Origin: Tabrizicola_A sp965284335 | GTDB taxonomy: Bacteria > Pseudomonadota > Alphaproteobacteria > Rhodobacterales > Rhodobacteraceae | Assembly (NCBI RefSeq): GCF_965284335.1 | Contig: NZ_OZ260076.1 | Strand: one strand, 5' to 3' | Length of the DNA: 64,000 bases | Shown: positions 16,248 to 25,014 of the stretch, piece after piece | Numbering within the stretch: the stretch's first letter is position 1 | Layout: each line of letters begins with the position of its first letter | Notes under the pieces: generated by a model | Seen by the model: the letters and a program-made list of their open reading frames with translations, nothing else | Told to the model about the DNA's origin: nothing | Databases searched by the model: none | Position numbers and translations under genes: made by a program

Positions 16248-18836
16248 TTACGCACCCCGCATCCGGCCCGCCATTTCCGACAAATCGCGACTAAGGCCGG
16301 GTGCGGCCAAGATCCGTGCGAGAGCGGCGCGGATCATTCCCTGCCGATCTGCATCATAGCGCGGCCAGGTTTCAAAAGCCGCAGACATACGGGCAGCGGT
16401 TTGCGGGTTCAGGGGATCAAGCCGGATCAGCCAATCGGCCAGCACCCTGTAGCCGGCGCCGCTGTCATGGTGAAAGCCTGCGTGATTGGCTGAAAGCGCG
16501 CCCAAGACGGCCCGAAAGCGGTTGGGATTTTTCATGTCGAAATCTGGGTGCCGTGTCAGCCGGTCAACCGTGGCTGCGGCCTGATCGGGTGCCGCCATAC
16601 TGACCTGCACGGCAAACCATTTGTCCATCACCAAACGATCCTGCGCCCAACGAGAGCCGAAGGTTGCAAGCTCTTCTTCGCCATAGCCATTTTCCAAAAG
16701 GATCGACAGGGCGCCAAAGCTTTCGGTCATGTTTGACGCTTTTGCGAATGCGGCTTTGGCCGCCTGCCCCGCATCGAGCCGGGTCAGCAAAGACAGGGCC
16801 GCAAGGCGCAGCGCGCGTTTGCCTGCGGGGCCAGCATCGGGCGAAAACGGACCATCGGTGCGGCAGGCTGCCTCCAACTGTGGCAACCCTGCCGCCAACC
16901 GCTTGGCCAAGGCCAGCCCCAAGTCCCGCTTTGCGGCATGAATGCGCAAAGGGTCTGGCACATGACCCACAGAGTGCAGCGTGGCGGCCATGTCATCATC
17001 GGACGGCAAGCGCAGGGCCAGCGCCCGGAAAGCCGGATCAACGCTGTCATCAAAGGCGAGCCGCGCCATCCCCTCCAAAAGATCGGCCGCGGGTTCAGCC
17101 CCCTTTGTCACCATGCGCGCCAAGGTGTCCTTGGCCAGTGCGCGCCCCGCCTCCCATCGGTTGAAAGGATCCGTATCATGCGCCAGAAGAAAGGCACGTT
17201 CCGACTGCGGCACATCGCGTTCCAGAATGACCGGCGCGGAAAATCCGCGCAGGATTGACGGAATGGGGCGCGCCGAAAGCCCTGTGAATTGAAAGCTTTG
17301 CACAGGCTTGTTCATCTCAAGAACTGTGGTTGGAACCACCTCATCGCCATTGGGGTTCAACAGGCCAACGGCGATGGGAATGACCTTTGCCTCTTTGTCA
17401 GGCTGCCCCGGTGTTGGAGGGTTGGTTTGGGTGAAGGTGAGCGTATAGGTGCCGCCCCCCACGCCCGCCGCCCAAGCCTCATGCACCCCAAGGCGCGGGG
17501 TACCGGCCTGCGAATACCAGCGTTTGAACTGGGTCAGATCGCGGCCTGTCACATCCTCGAACACCTTGAGCCAGTCCTCGATCGTGGCGGCCTGCCCGTC
17601 ATGGCGGGTGAAATACAGATCCAGCGCGCGGGCATAATCGGCATCGCCCACCAAGCGTTTCAGCATCCCGATGATTTCCGCGCCCTTTTCATAGATGGTT
17701 GCGGTGTAGAAATTGTTGATTTCCACAAAGCTTTCGGGTCGCACCGCATGGGCCAAGGGGCCCTGATCTTCGCGGAATTGGCGGGCGCGCAGCATCAGCA
17801 CATCCTCGATCCGCTTGACCGCATGGCTGCGCATATCGCCCGAGAACTGCTGATCGCGAAACACCGTCAGCCCTTCTTTCAGGCAAAGCTGAAACCAGTC
17901 GCGGCAGGTGATGCGGTTGCCCGTCCAGTTATGGAAATACTCATGCGCGATGATTGCCTCGATGCGGGCAAAATCATCATCTGTTGCGGTGTCGGGGCTG
18001 GCCAGAACCACCTTGGAGTTGAAAATGTTCAACCCCTTGTTCTCCATCGCGCCCATATTGAAATCATCCACGGCCACAATGTTGAAAATGTCCAAGTCGT
18101 ATTCACGACCGTAGACATCCTCATCCCATGTCATCGAGGCCTTAAGCGCCTGCATTCCCCAGGCGCATCGGGTTTCATCGCCGGGGCGCACCCAAATGTT
18201 CAGCGCCACCTCGCGGCCCGATTTGGTGGTAAAGCGGTCGGGATGGGCCACCAAATCCCCCGCGACGAGGGCAAAGAGATAGGCGGGTTTGGGCCAGGGA
18301 TCGTCCCATTCCGCCCATCCCTCGCCTTGCGCAACCATGTTGCCGTTCGACAGCAAGACCGGCATCGCACCTTCGAGGCGCACGAAAAACCGTGCCATGA
18401 CATCGGGCCGATCCGGGTAATAGGTGATTTTGCGAAAGCCCTCGGCCTCGCATTGGGTGCAATACATGCCTTTTGACATGTAAAGCCCTTCAAGCGCGGT
18501 GTTGGTTTCGGGGCTGATCTCCACCTCGGTTTCCAGCACAAAACCACCCGGCGGCAGATCACCGGCGGCAATGGTCAGCCCCTCGGGATCGACCGCAGGC
18601 ACCACCTTTCGCCCGTCGACCAAAGCCGAAATCAGCGTCAGCTTTTCACCATTCAGCCGCAGATCATGCCGCCCCGGCCGCAAGGGGTTCGGCGCGAAAG
18701 ACAGCCGCGCCAGCACCCTTGTGGCACGCGGCGCAAGGCGAAAGGTCAGATGAACCTGATCCAGAACAAAGGGATAGGGCTGGTAATCCACCAGATAAAC
18801 CGTGCGCGGGTCGGCATCAATAAGGGGGCTGGACAT
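16248..18836 (-). CDS. pepN: Aminopeptidase N (M1 metallopeptidase)
   Basis: Zinc aminopeptidase of 862 residues, E. coli PepN-type in length. The exopeptidase motif GAMEN is at residues 262-266. The zinc site is HEYFHNW at 298-304 with the distal glutamate in LKEGLTVFRDQQF near 321 (HExxH-18-E). A DUF3458-type C-terminal domain follows. The start at MSSPLIDAD (18836) is supported by an AAAGGAG ribosome-binding site; an upstream ATG at 18857 lacks one. It is cytoplasmic and functions in peptide turnover. It is divergent from the cryptochrome-like gene across a 91-base gap. Confidence 0.95.
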   Translation of the reverse strand: MSSPLIDADPRTVYLVDYQPYPFVLDQVHLTFRLAPRATRVLARLSFAPNPLRPGRHDLRLNGEKLTLISALVDGRKVVPAVDPEGLTIAAGDLPPGGFVLETEVEISPETNTALEGLYMSKGMYCTQCEAEGFRKITYYPDRPDVMARFFVRLEGAMPVLLSNGNMVAQGEGWAEWDDPWPKPAYLFALVAGDLVAHPDRFTTKSGREVALNIWVRPGDETRCAWGMQALKASMTWDEDVYGREYDLDIFNIVAVDDFNMGAMENKGLNIFNSKVVLASPDTATDDDFARIEAIIAHEYFHNWTGNRITCRDWFQLCLKEGLTVFRDQQFSGDMRSHAVKRIEDVLMLRARQFREDQGPLAHAVRPESFVEINNFYTATIYEKGAEIIGMLKRLVGDADYARALDLYFTRHDGQAATIEDWLKVFEDVTGRDLTQFKRWYSQAGTPRLGVHEAWAAGVGGGTYTLTFTQTNPPTPGQPDKEAKVIPIAVGLLNPNGDEVVPTTVLEMNKPVQSFQFTGLSARPIPSILRGFSAPVILERDVPQSERAFLLAHDTDPFNRWEAGRALAKDTLARMVTKGAEPAADLLEGMARLAFDDSVDPAFRALALRLPSDDDMAATLHSVGHVPDPLRIHAAKRDLGLALAKRLAAGLPQLEAACRTDGPFSPDAGPAGKRALRLAALSLLTRLDAGQAAKAAFAKASNMTESFGALSILLENGYGEEELATFGSRWAQDRLVMDKWFAVQVSMAAPDQAAATVDRLTRHPDFDMKNPNRFRAVLGALSANHAGFHHDSGAGYRVLADWLIRLDPLNPQTAARMSAAFETWPRYDADRQGMIRAALARILAAPGLSRDLSEMAGRMRGA

Positions 18837-18927
18837 GGGGGTCTCCTTTGGTCCCAAGCTATGCCAAGTGCGGACATGCGCAAGTGGGGGCTTTACGAAT
18901 CTGTGGCGAAGGCTACATCAATGTTCC

Positions 18928-20433
18928 ATGAATGTTCTATTGTGGCTCAAACGCGATCTGCGACTGCATGATCATCCGGCGCTCACCTACGCGGCGGGGC
19001 GTGGCGCTGTTTTGCCGGTCTATATTGTGGAGCCCGAGCTTTGGGCACAGCCCGATGCCTCGGCCCGGCAATGGGGATTTGTCGCGGAAAGTCTCGATGA
19101 TTTGCGCGCCGACTGCGCGGCACTTGGCCTGACGCTGGCGCTGCGCAGTGGCGATGCGGTTGAGGTGCTGTCGCGCCTGTGTCTGCGCCATAACATCACC
19201 CAGATCGTCAGTCATGAAGAGACGGGCAATCTGTGGACCTACCGGCGTGATCAGCGTGTGGCGGCATGGGCACGCGGCGCGGGCGTCGATTGGGCCGAGT
19301 TGCCACAATCGGGTGTGATCCGCCGCCTGCCACGCCGCGACGGCTGGCAGGGGCGGCGCGATGCGTTCATGGCGGGGCCGGTCTTGCCCCTGCCCCAAGG
19401 TCTGCGCCCGGTTGAAGGGGTGGAGGGCGGACTGATCCCAACCGCCCGCGCTTTGCATCTGGCCGAAGATCGCTGCCCTCACCGCCAGCGTGGCGGGCGT
19501 GCGGCGGGGATTGCCTTGTTGGACAGTTTTCTGGCCCATCGGGGCGCGCCCTATCGTGCGGCCATGTCCTCGCCCCTGACGGGCGAGCGGGCCTGTTCGC
19601 GCCTGTCTGCGCATTTTGCCTTTGGCACCCTGTCGCTGCGCGAGGTTGTGCAGGCCACCGCAGCGCGGCAGGCGGCGCGGCCGGGCGGGTCATGGGGTGG
19701 TGCGCTGTCCAGTTTCCAAAGCCGCCTCGCCTGGCGCGACCACTTCATCCAAAAGCTCGAGGATCAGCCCAGCATCGAAGATCGCTGTCTGTCGCAGGCC
19801 GCCGAAGCTTTGCGCCCCCGCATCCCCGATGCAACCCGGCTTGCGGCTTGGGCGGCAGGCGAAACCGGATTGCCTTTTGTGGATGCCTGTATGCGCTATC
19901 TGGCGGCAACCGGCTGGCTGAACTTTCGGATGCGCGCGATGGTGATGTCGACCGCGTCCTATCATCTGTGGCTGGATTGGCGCGCGACGGGGCCAATCTT
20001 GGCGCGGCTTTTCACCGACTATGAGCCGGGAATTCACTGGCCGCAGGTGCAGATGCAATCTGGCGTCACAGCGATCAACACCCCGCGCATCTATAACCCG
20101 ATAAAGCAGGGGTTGGACCAAGACCCAACCGGGGCCTTCACCCGCCGTTGGCTGCCAGAACTGGCCGCGGTTCCAGATGCCTTTTTGCACGCGCCATGGA
20201 AATGGCTCGGCTTTCAAACCTTGGCGGGCCGGCGCTATCCCGAACCTATCGTCGATCCCATTGCCGCGCAAAAGACGGCCCGAGATGCGGTCTGGGTGCT
20301 GCGGTGCGCGCCCGGCCACAAAGATGAAGCAACCGCCATCGCCACGCGCCACGCCAGCCGAAGCGCCCGGCGCAGCGGCGCACACCGTCTCTCGACAGAT
20401 CGCGCTAGCGCACAACTGTCTTTCGATCTGTGA
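18928..20433 (+). CDS. Cryptochrome/photolyase-family flavoprotein, divergent clade
   Basis: Protein of 501 residues with an N-terminal photolyase alpha/beta domain (NVLLWLKRDLRLHDHPALT) and a C-terminal FAD-binding helical domain (GETGLPFVDACMRYLAATGW, then SYHLWLDWR). In the stretch where CPD photolyases carry the D-x-A-N-x-x-WQW signature, this protein reads DYEPGIHWPQVQMQSG (residues 364-379) followed by NTPRIYNP. It is therefore not a standard class I CPD photolyase. The paralogue at 40772 has the canonical form. It may be a cryptochrome or a photolyase of another specificity. The Arg/Ser-rich tail ends QLSFDL. The start follows a short gap from pepN. Confidence 0.8.
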   Translation: MNVLLWLKRDLRLHDHPALTYAAGRGAVLPVYIVEPELWAQPDASARQWGFVAESLDDLRADCAALGLTLALRSGDAVEVLSRLCLRHNITQIVSHEETGNLWTYRRDQRVAAWARGAGVDWAELPQSGVIRRLPRRDGWQGRRDAFMAGPVLPLPQGLRPVEGVEGGLIPTARALHLAEDRCPHRQRGGRAAGIALLDSFLAHRGAPYRAAMSSPLTGERACSRLSAHFAFGTLSLREVVQATAARQAARPGGSWGGALSSFQSRLAWRDHFIQKLEDQPSIEDRCLSQAAEALRPRIPDATRLAAWAAGETGLPFVDACMRYLAATGWLNFRMRAMVMSTASYHLWLDWRATGPILARLFTDYEPGIHWPQVQMQSGVTAINTPRIYNPIKQGLDQDPTGAFTRRWLPELAAVPDAFLHAPWKWLGFQTLAGRRYPEPIVDPIAAQKTARDAVWVLRCAPGHKDEATAIATRHASRSARRSGAHRLSTDRASAQLSFDL

Positions 20434-20491
20434 CGCGGAATGCCCCTAGTCGCCCGGCAGGTGTCTGGCCTGCCCCATCGACAGAGCGCGC

Positions 20492-21466
20492 TTAGGCCAA
20501 TCGTGACTGGAGGCTTGCTTTAAATGCATCGGCCACCGCGCGTTGATCCTTGTAACGCCGCGCTTGCAGCCTTTCTTTCAGCCGTTTGCCAAAGGTCGAC
20601 ACAAACCGGCCCACCACTGTGCCCTCTTTTGGCGCGGGCAAAACACGGCCGTTATGCCCCTGCATCACGGCCTGCATTCGAGCTGCATTTGCCGCCAGAT
20701 CGCCCGCCACAGTGACCGGGGCGGAAGTCTTGCGGAAAAAGGCACCCGTTGTGCCCGCCAGACGTGCCGATGAAGCGGCGATCTCTTCAAATCCGGCCAA
20801 CCCTGCCGCCAAACGCAGTGTCAGCGGGTTGAAATTGTAGATATGGCCAAAGTGGAACAACGTGCCGCGCATCTTGTTTTGGCCATCGGCTTCGATATTG
20901 GGCACCTCGATATAAAGCACCCCCTCATCACCCAGCCAGCCATGCAGCACCTTCAGGGATCGCACAGGGTCGCGCATATGTTCCAAGACATGGCTCAGAC
21001 GGATCAAATCAAACGAGCCCGCAGCGAAATCTGATGTTTCAAGCGTCTGGTTCAGCACATTCAAGCCCAGCTTTTGCTTGGCGTATTGAGCGTAGCCCTC
21101 ATTCGGCTCCACCCCAAGACAGTCCATGCCCATCGCGGCTGCCAGAAACATGAACTCGCCACTGCCCGAACCCAGATCAAGGCAGGTTTTCACGGGACGA
21201 TAAATGTCGCGATTGGCCAAAAGATGCTCTTCGATCCGATCAAAGTTGCGCCAGACCTGACGCATCCGAGGCTCGTGGCTGCCTTTGTATTCAACCCGAT
21301 AATCCGTGCGGTAAAACTTGGCCAAATCTTCATCGCTGGGAATGGGATCATTGGTGATCACCCCACATCCAAGACACAAGACCGAGCGCAGGGGTTTGCA
21401 GTGACGATCCTGATCCGAAACGGATTCAAAGGTCGTGCCACCGCATAAAGCGCATGTTTTTTGCAT
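20492..21466 (-). CDS. Class I SAM-dependent methyltransferase with N-terminal zinc-ribbon-like motif
   Basis: Protein of 324 residues. The N-terminus has CALCGG and CLGCGVITNDP, two CxxC pairs suggesting a zinc ribbon. A Methyltransf_23-like Rossmann domain follows, with motif I TCLDLGSGSGEFMFLA, then GMDCLGVEPNEGYA and FDLIRLSHVLEHMRDP. This architecture is common in methyltransferases acting on sugars or other small metabolites in surface polysaccharide loci. It stands alone here, convergent with the cryptochrome gene. The substrate is unknown. ATG 21466 is the only reasonable start. Confidence 0.75.
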   Translation of the reverse strand: MQKTCALCGGTTFESVSDQDRHCKPLRSVLCLGCGVITNDPIPSDEDLAKFYRTDYRVEYKGSHEPRMRQVWRNFDRIEEHLLANRDIYRPVKTCLDLGSGSGEFMFLAAAMGMDCLGVEPNEGYAQYAKQKLGLNVLNQTLETSDFAAGSFDLIRLSHVLEHMRDPVRSLKVLHGWLGDEGVLYIEVPNIEADGQNKMRGTLFHFGHIYNFNPLTLRLAAGLAGFEEIAASSARLAGTTGAFFRKTSAPVTVAGDLAANAARMQAVMQGHNGRVLPAPKEGTVVGRFVSTFGKRLKERLQARRYKDQRAVADAFKASLQSRLA

Positions 21467-21706
21467 GAAGCGTCCAAAGAAGAGGTGCTGAAATTGGTCT
21501 TAAGGCAGTCCATTGGACTTCTCAAGAGCCAGATATCCGAGCCTTCACGCCCCGAAATTTTCACCTTGCCGTTTTGTCGCTTGGGCTACATTCCCCAAAA
21601 CTGACTGAAAGTGCTTTTCGCAAAGTGACGAAATTCGGGCATGCGTTTCATTTGCTTGCACGCAGCGCAGCTTCTATGACTTTCACGGCAGATGTAGGAG
21701 AGCGAC

Positions 21707-23851
21707 ATGACAACGCGGAACCAGATCAACGGCTTGCAGGTGGACACCGCCTTGGCGACGTTCATCAACACCCAAGCCCTGCCCGGCACAGGGATTGACC
21801 CAACGGCGTTCTGGTCGGGCTTTGCTGCACTTCTGGCCGATCTTGCGCCGAAAAACCGCGCCCTTTTGGCCAAGCGCGATGATCTTCAGACCCGCATCGA
21901 CAGCTGGCACCGGGCCAATCGGGGGAAGGTGCACGACCATGAAGCCTATAAGGCCTTTCTGACCGAGATCGGCTATCTCCTGCCCGAAGGCCCCGATTTC
22001 CAGATCGACACAGCAAATGTCGATCCCGAAATCGCATTAGTGCCCGGCCCGCAATTGGTGGTTCCCGTCACCAACGCCCGCTATGCGCTGAATGCCGCGA
22101 ACGCGCGTTGGGGCAGCCTTTATGACTGCCTGTATGGCACCGATGCCATGGGTTCGCAGCCGCCTGCGGGGGGGTATGAACGTGGGCGCGGCGCGCGGGT
22201 GGTGGCGCGGGCGCGGGTCTTTCTGGACGAGGCTTTCCCGATCGACGGCACCAGCCACGCCGATGCCCGCCGCTATATCGTGAAAGACGGCGCGCTTTTG
22301 ATTGACGATCTGCCGCTTGTGCATCCCGCCAAATTCGTAGGCTACAAGGGCAATCCCAAGGCTCCCGACGCGATCTTGTTGAAAAACAATGGCCTGCATG
22401 TCGAGCTGGTCTTTGACCGGGCACATTTCATCGGTGGCCGCGATCAGGCCTTGCTGGCCGATGTGCAGATCGAAAGCGCCATGTCAGCGATCATGGATTG
22501 CGAGGATTCGGTGGCTTGCGTCGATGCGGCCGACAAGGTGCAAGCCTATGCCAATTGGCTGGGGCTGATGCAGGGCAATCTGGCCGAAAGTTTTGACAAG
22601 GGAGGCAAGCGGATGGAACGGCGGCTGAACCCCGACCGAAGCTATACCGCGCCCGATGGTAAGGCGCTAACAGTGAAGGGCCGCGCGCTGATGTGGGTGC
22701 GCAATGTCGGTCATTTGATGACAAACCCTGCGATCTTGCTGCCCGACGGCTCGGAGGTGCCCGAGGGGTTGATGGATGCGATGGTGACAACGCTGATCGC
22801 CTGCCATGACCTGAAAAAGACCGAAGGTCTGCGCAATTCCACCCAAGGCTCGGTCTATGTCGTCAAGCCCAAGATGCACGGGCCCGAAGAAGTGGCTTTT
22901 GCCTCTGAGACATTTGATCGGGTCGAAGATGTGCTGGGCTTGCCGCGCCATACGGTCAAACTCGGCATCATGGACGAGGAACGCCGCACCTCGGTGAACC
23001 TGAAAGAATGTATCCGCGCCGCCAAATCCCGCGTGGCCTTTATCAACACCGGGTTTCTCGACCGCACCGGGGATGAAATTCACACCTCGATGGAAGCAGG
23101 CCCCTTCAGCCGCAAGGATTTCATCAAGCGCAAGGGCTGGATCGGAGCCTATGAGGTGCTGAACGTCGATATCGGGCTGGAATGTGGCCTGTCGGGCCGC
23201 GCGCAGATCGGCAAGGGCATGTGGGCCATGCCCGATCTGATGGCCGCCATGCTGGAGCAAAAGATCGAACATCCCAAGGCGGGGGCGAATTGCGCTTGGG
23301 TGCCTTCCCCCACCGCCGCCACCTTGCATGCCCTGCATTACCACAAGATCGACGTGATGGCCGTGCAGGCCAAACTGGCCAAAGGCGGGCGCCGGGCCCA
23401 TGTCGATGCGGTGCTCGACATCCCCTTGGCCACTTATCAGCGCTGGAGCGACGATCAGGTCGCGCGCGAGGTGGAAAACAACGCCCAAGGCATCCTTGGC
23501 TATGTCGTGCGCTGGATCGATCAGGGGGTGGGCTGTTCGAAAGTACCCGATATCAATGATGTGGGCCTGATGGAGGACCGCGCCACCTGCCGCATCTCAG
23601 CCCAGCACATCGCCAACTGGATGCATCACGGCATCGTCTCCGAGGCCCGCGTGATGGAGGCGATGAAGAAAATGGCCGTTGTGGTGGACCGGCAGAATGC
23701 GGGCGATCCGGCCTATCGGCCGATGGCACCGGGGTTTCAGGGCATCGCCTTTCAGGCAGCCTGCGATTTGGTGTTCAAGGGGCGAGAGCAGCCCTCAGGC
23801 TATACCGAACCCCTGTTGCACCACTATCGGCTCTTGGCAAAGGCGGGGTGA
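21707..23851 (+). CDS. glcB: Malate synthase G
   Basis: Single-polypeptide malate synthase of 714 residues, the G-isoform length. It condenses glyoxylate and acetyl-CoA to malate. Family segments include FLTEIGYLLPEG, NAANARWGSLYDCLYGTDAM, IMDCEDSVACVDAADKV and MHGPEEVAFA, plus the conserved C-terminal RATCRISAQHIANW. ATG 21707 has a TAGGAGAG ribosome-binding site. The 240-base upstream gap should hold its promoter; no clear operator was recognised. No isocitrate lyase gene is nearby, so it may serve the glyoxylate cycle or the ethylmalonyl-CoA pathway. Confidence 0.96.
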   Translation: MTTRNQINGLQVDTALATFINTQALPGTGIDPTAFWSGFAALLADLAPKNRALLAKRDDLQTRIDSWHRANRGKVHDHEAYKAFLTEIGYLLPEGPDFQIDTANVDPEIALVPGPQLVVPVTNARYALNAANARWGSLYDCLYGTDAMGSQPPAGGYERGRGARVVARARVFLDEAFPIDGTSHADARRYIVKDGALLIDDLPLVHPAKFVGYKGNPKAPDAILLKNNGLHVELVFDRAHFIGGRDQALLADVQIESAMSAIMDCEDSVACVDAADKVQAYANWLGLMQGNLAESFDKGGKRMERRLNPDRSYTAPDGKALTVKGRALMWVRNVGHLMTNPAILLPDGSEVPEGLMDAMVTTLIACHDLKKTEGLRNSTQGSVYVVKPKMHGPEEVAFASETFDRVEDVLGLPRHTVKLGIMDEERRTSVNLKECIRAAKSRVAFINTGFLDRTGDEIHTSMEAGPFSRKDFIKRKGWIGAYEVLNVDIGLECGLSGRAQIGKGMWAMPDLMAAMLEQKIEHPKAGANCAWVPSPTAATLHALHYHKIDVMAVQAKLAKGGRRAHVDAVLDIPLATYQRWSDDQVAREVENNAQGILGYVVRWIDQGVGCSKVPDINDVGLMEDRATCRISAQHIANWMHHGIVSEARVMEAMKKMAVVVDRQNAGDPAYRPMAPGFQGIAFQAACDLVFKGREQPSGYTEPLLHHYRLLAKAG

Positions 23852-23861
23852 TCGCCTCTCC

Positions 23862-23895
23862 TCGGGCGCCTTCGGCTTCTCGTCGAGGCGCCCGA
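23862..23895. terminator. Bidirectional hairpin between glcB and bolA
   Basis: TCGGGCGCCT pairs with AGGCGCCCGA (10 base pairs) around a 14-base loop, placed between the convergent ends of glcB (23851) and bolA (23907). No strong T-run is seen. Confidence 0.5.
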
Positions 23896-23906
23896 ACCAT
23901 GGGCGT

Positions 23907-24158
23907 TCAGCCTGCGTCAATCGCCATGGCATGAACCCGCACTGTCAGATCCCCCAGCGCCTTATGCACCGCGCGATGCCGCGCCACGCGGCCCAAGCCC
24001 GCCAGCGCCTCTGCCCGGATCAGCACAGAAAAATGGCTTTCCCCCGACCCGTCATCTCCACTATGCCCGGCATGCTTGTGGCTGTCATTCACCACCTCAA
24101 GCCGCGTGGGCGCAAAACTCTCGACAAGTCTTTGACGAATTTCGCTTTCAATGGTCAT
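23907..24158 (-). CDS. BolA family protein
   Basis: Protein of 83 residues with the BolA signature LEVVNDSHKHAGHSG and FSVLIRAEALAGLGRVARHRAV. BolA proteins partner monothiol glutaredoxins in iron-sulfur trafficking and iron sensing. The start was set at MTIESEIR (24158), preceded by AAGGGGG; the eight upstream codons are non-conserved. It is divergent from the J-domain gene across 67 bases. In other alphaproteobacteria bolA, a J-domain gene and cobST are often neighbours. Confidence 0.9.
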   Translation of the reverse strand: MTIESEIRQRLVESFAPTRLEVVNDSHKHAGHSGDDGSGESHFSVLIRAEALAGLGRVARHRAVHKALGDLTVRVHAMAIDAG

Positions 24159-24225
24159 CGGACCCCCTTCACCTTGCTGCATAAATCCCTAAACTCATGG
24201 CCCCGAGTCGGAAAGGCCTGAGACC

Positions 24226-24858
24226 ATGGTAAAGCCCCCTTTTGAGTTTGACCTTCGGGTGTCATCCGACAAGGCAAAGCGCAAAACCACCCGCCGGGGC
24301 GGCATGTCAGGGGCGTTTGAGACCTCGCAACGCGCCTGCGATTTCCCAGATTGCAAGGAAAAAGGCGTTTATCGTGCGCCGAAATCGCCGGATCATCTGG
24401 ACGAATATTTTTGGTTCTGCCGCGATCACGTTCGCGAATACAACCTGAAATGGAATTTCTTTGGCACTGCCACAGACGAAGAATTCCAAAAGCTTTTGGA
24501 CAAAGACCGCTTGTGGGAACGCGAAACCCGGCCCTTTTCCAAAAAAGATGATGGCCGCGCCTGGCAGCGGCTGGGGGTCAATGACCCCATGCAGCTTTTG
24601 GGCGAAAAAGCCACGCAAAACCCCGGCAAGGTGGTGTCCACCGCCACCCGCAAACTGCCCCCGACCGAGCGCAAGGCGGTCGAAATCCTCGACGCGCGCG
24701 ACACTTGGACAAAGGCGGAAATCCGCAAGGCCTATAAGGCGCTTGTCAAAGATCTGCACCCTGACATGAACGGCGGCGATCGCCGCGATGAGGAACGGCT
24801 GCAAGAGGTGGTCTGGGCCTGGGATCAGATCAAGGACAGCCGCTATTTCAAGGAATGA
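24226..24858 (+). CDS. J-domain (DnaJ-like) protein
   Basis: Protein of 210 residues with a C-terminal J domain: WTKAEIRKAYKALVKDLHPD contains the essential HPD tripeptide, followed by DRRDEERLQEVVWAWDQIKD. The N-terminal part has CDFPDCKEKGVYRAPKSPD and a nearby CRDH, a possible metal-binding Cys cluster. There is no Gly/Phe or DnaJ zinc-finger region, so it is a type III co-chaperone probably directing DnaK to a specific client. The gene precedes cobS/cobT in related genomes, but here a leftward three-gene block intervenes. Confidence 0.85.
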   Translation: MVKPPFEFDLRVSSDKAKRKTTRRGGMSGAFETSQRACDFPDCKEKGVYRAPKSPDHLDEYFWFCRDHVREYNLKWNFFGTATDEEFQKLLDKDRLWERETRPFSKKDDGRAWQRLGVNDPMQLLGEKATQNPGKVVSTATRKLPPTERKAVEILDARDTWTKAEIRKAYKALVKDLHPDMNGGDRRDEERLQEVVWAWDQIKDSRYFKE

Positions 24859-24933
24859 TGCGGTCGCCTTGATCATGCAAAGCATGAGCGCGCGCGCAGT
24901 CTCCGCTTTGCATAAAACTTAACTAAAATTTGG

Positions 24934-24956
24934 TTTCATCTTGGCAAAAACACCCC
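24934..24956 (-). repeat. Dispersed GTATTTTTGCCAAGATGAA motif, minus-strand copy
   Basis: Read on the minus strand it is GGGGTGTTTTTGCCAAGATG. It lies in the convergent gap between the J-domain gene and the glycosyltransferase gene, next to a strong hairpin. Confidence 0.55.
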
Positions 24957-24964
24957 ACGGGGGT

Positions 24965-24993
24965 GCGCGGGTTTGGCAAAGCCAAATCCGCGC
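24965..24993. terminator. Bidirectional hairpin between J-domain gene and glycosyltransferase gene
   Basis: GCGCGGGTTTGGC pairs with GCCAAATCCGCGC (13 pairs including one G-T wobble) around AAA. It sits between two convergent stops and is likely to terminate both. There is no separate T-run. Confidence 0.55.
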
Positions 24994-25014
24994 GGGGGCG
25001 TGAAACCCCCAAAC

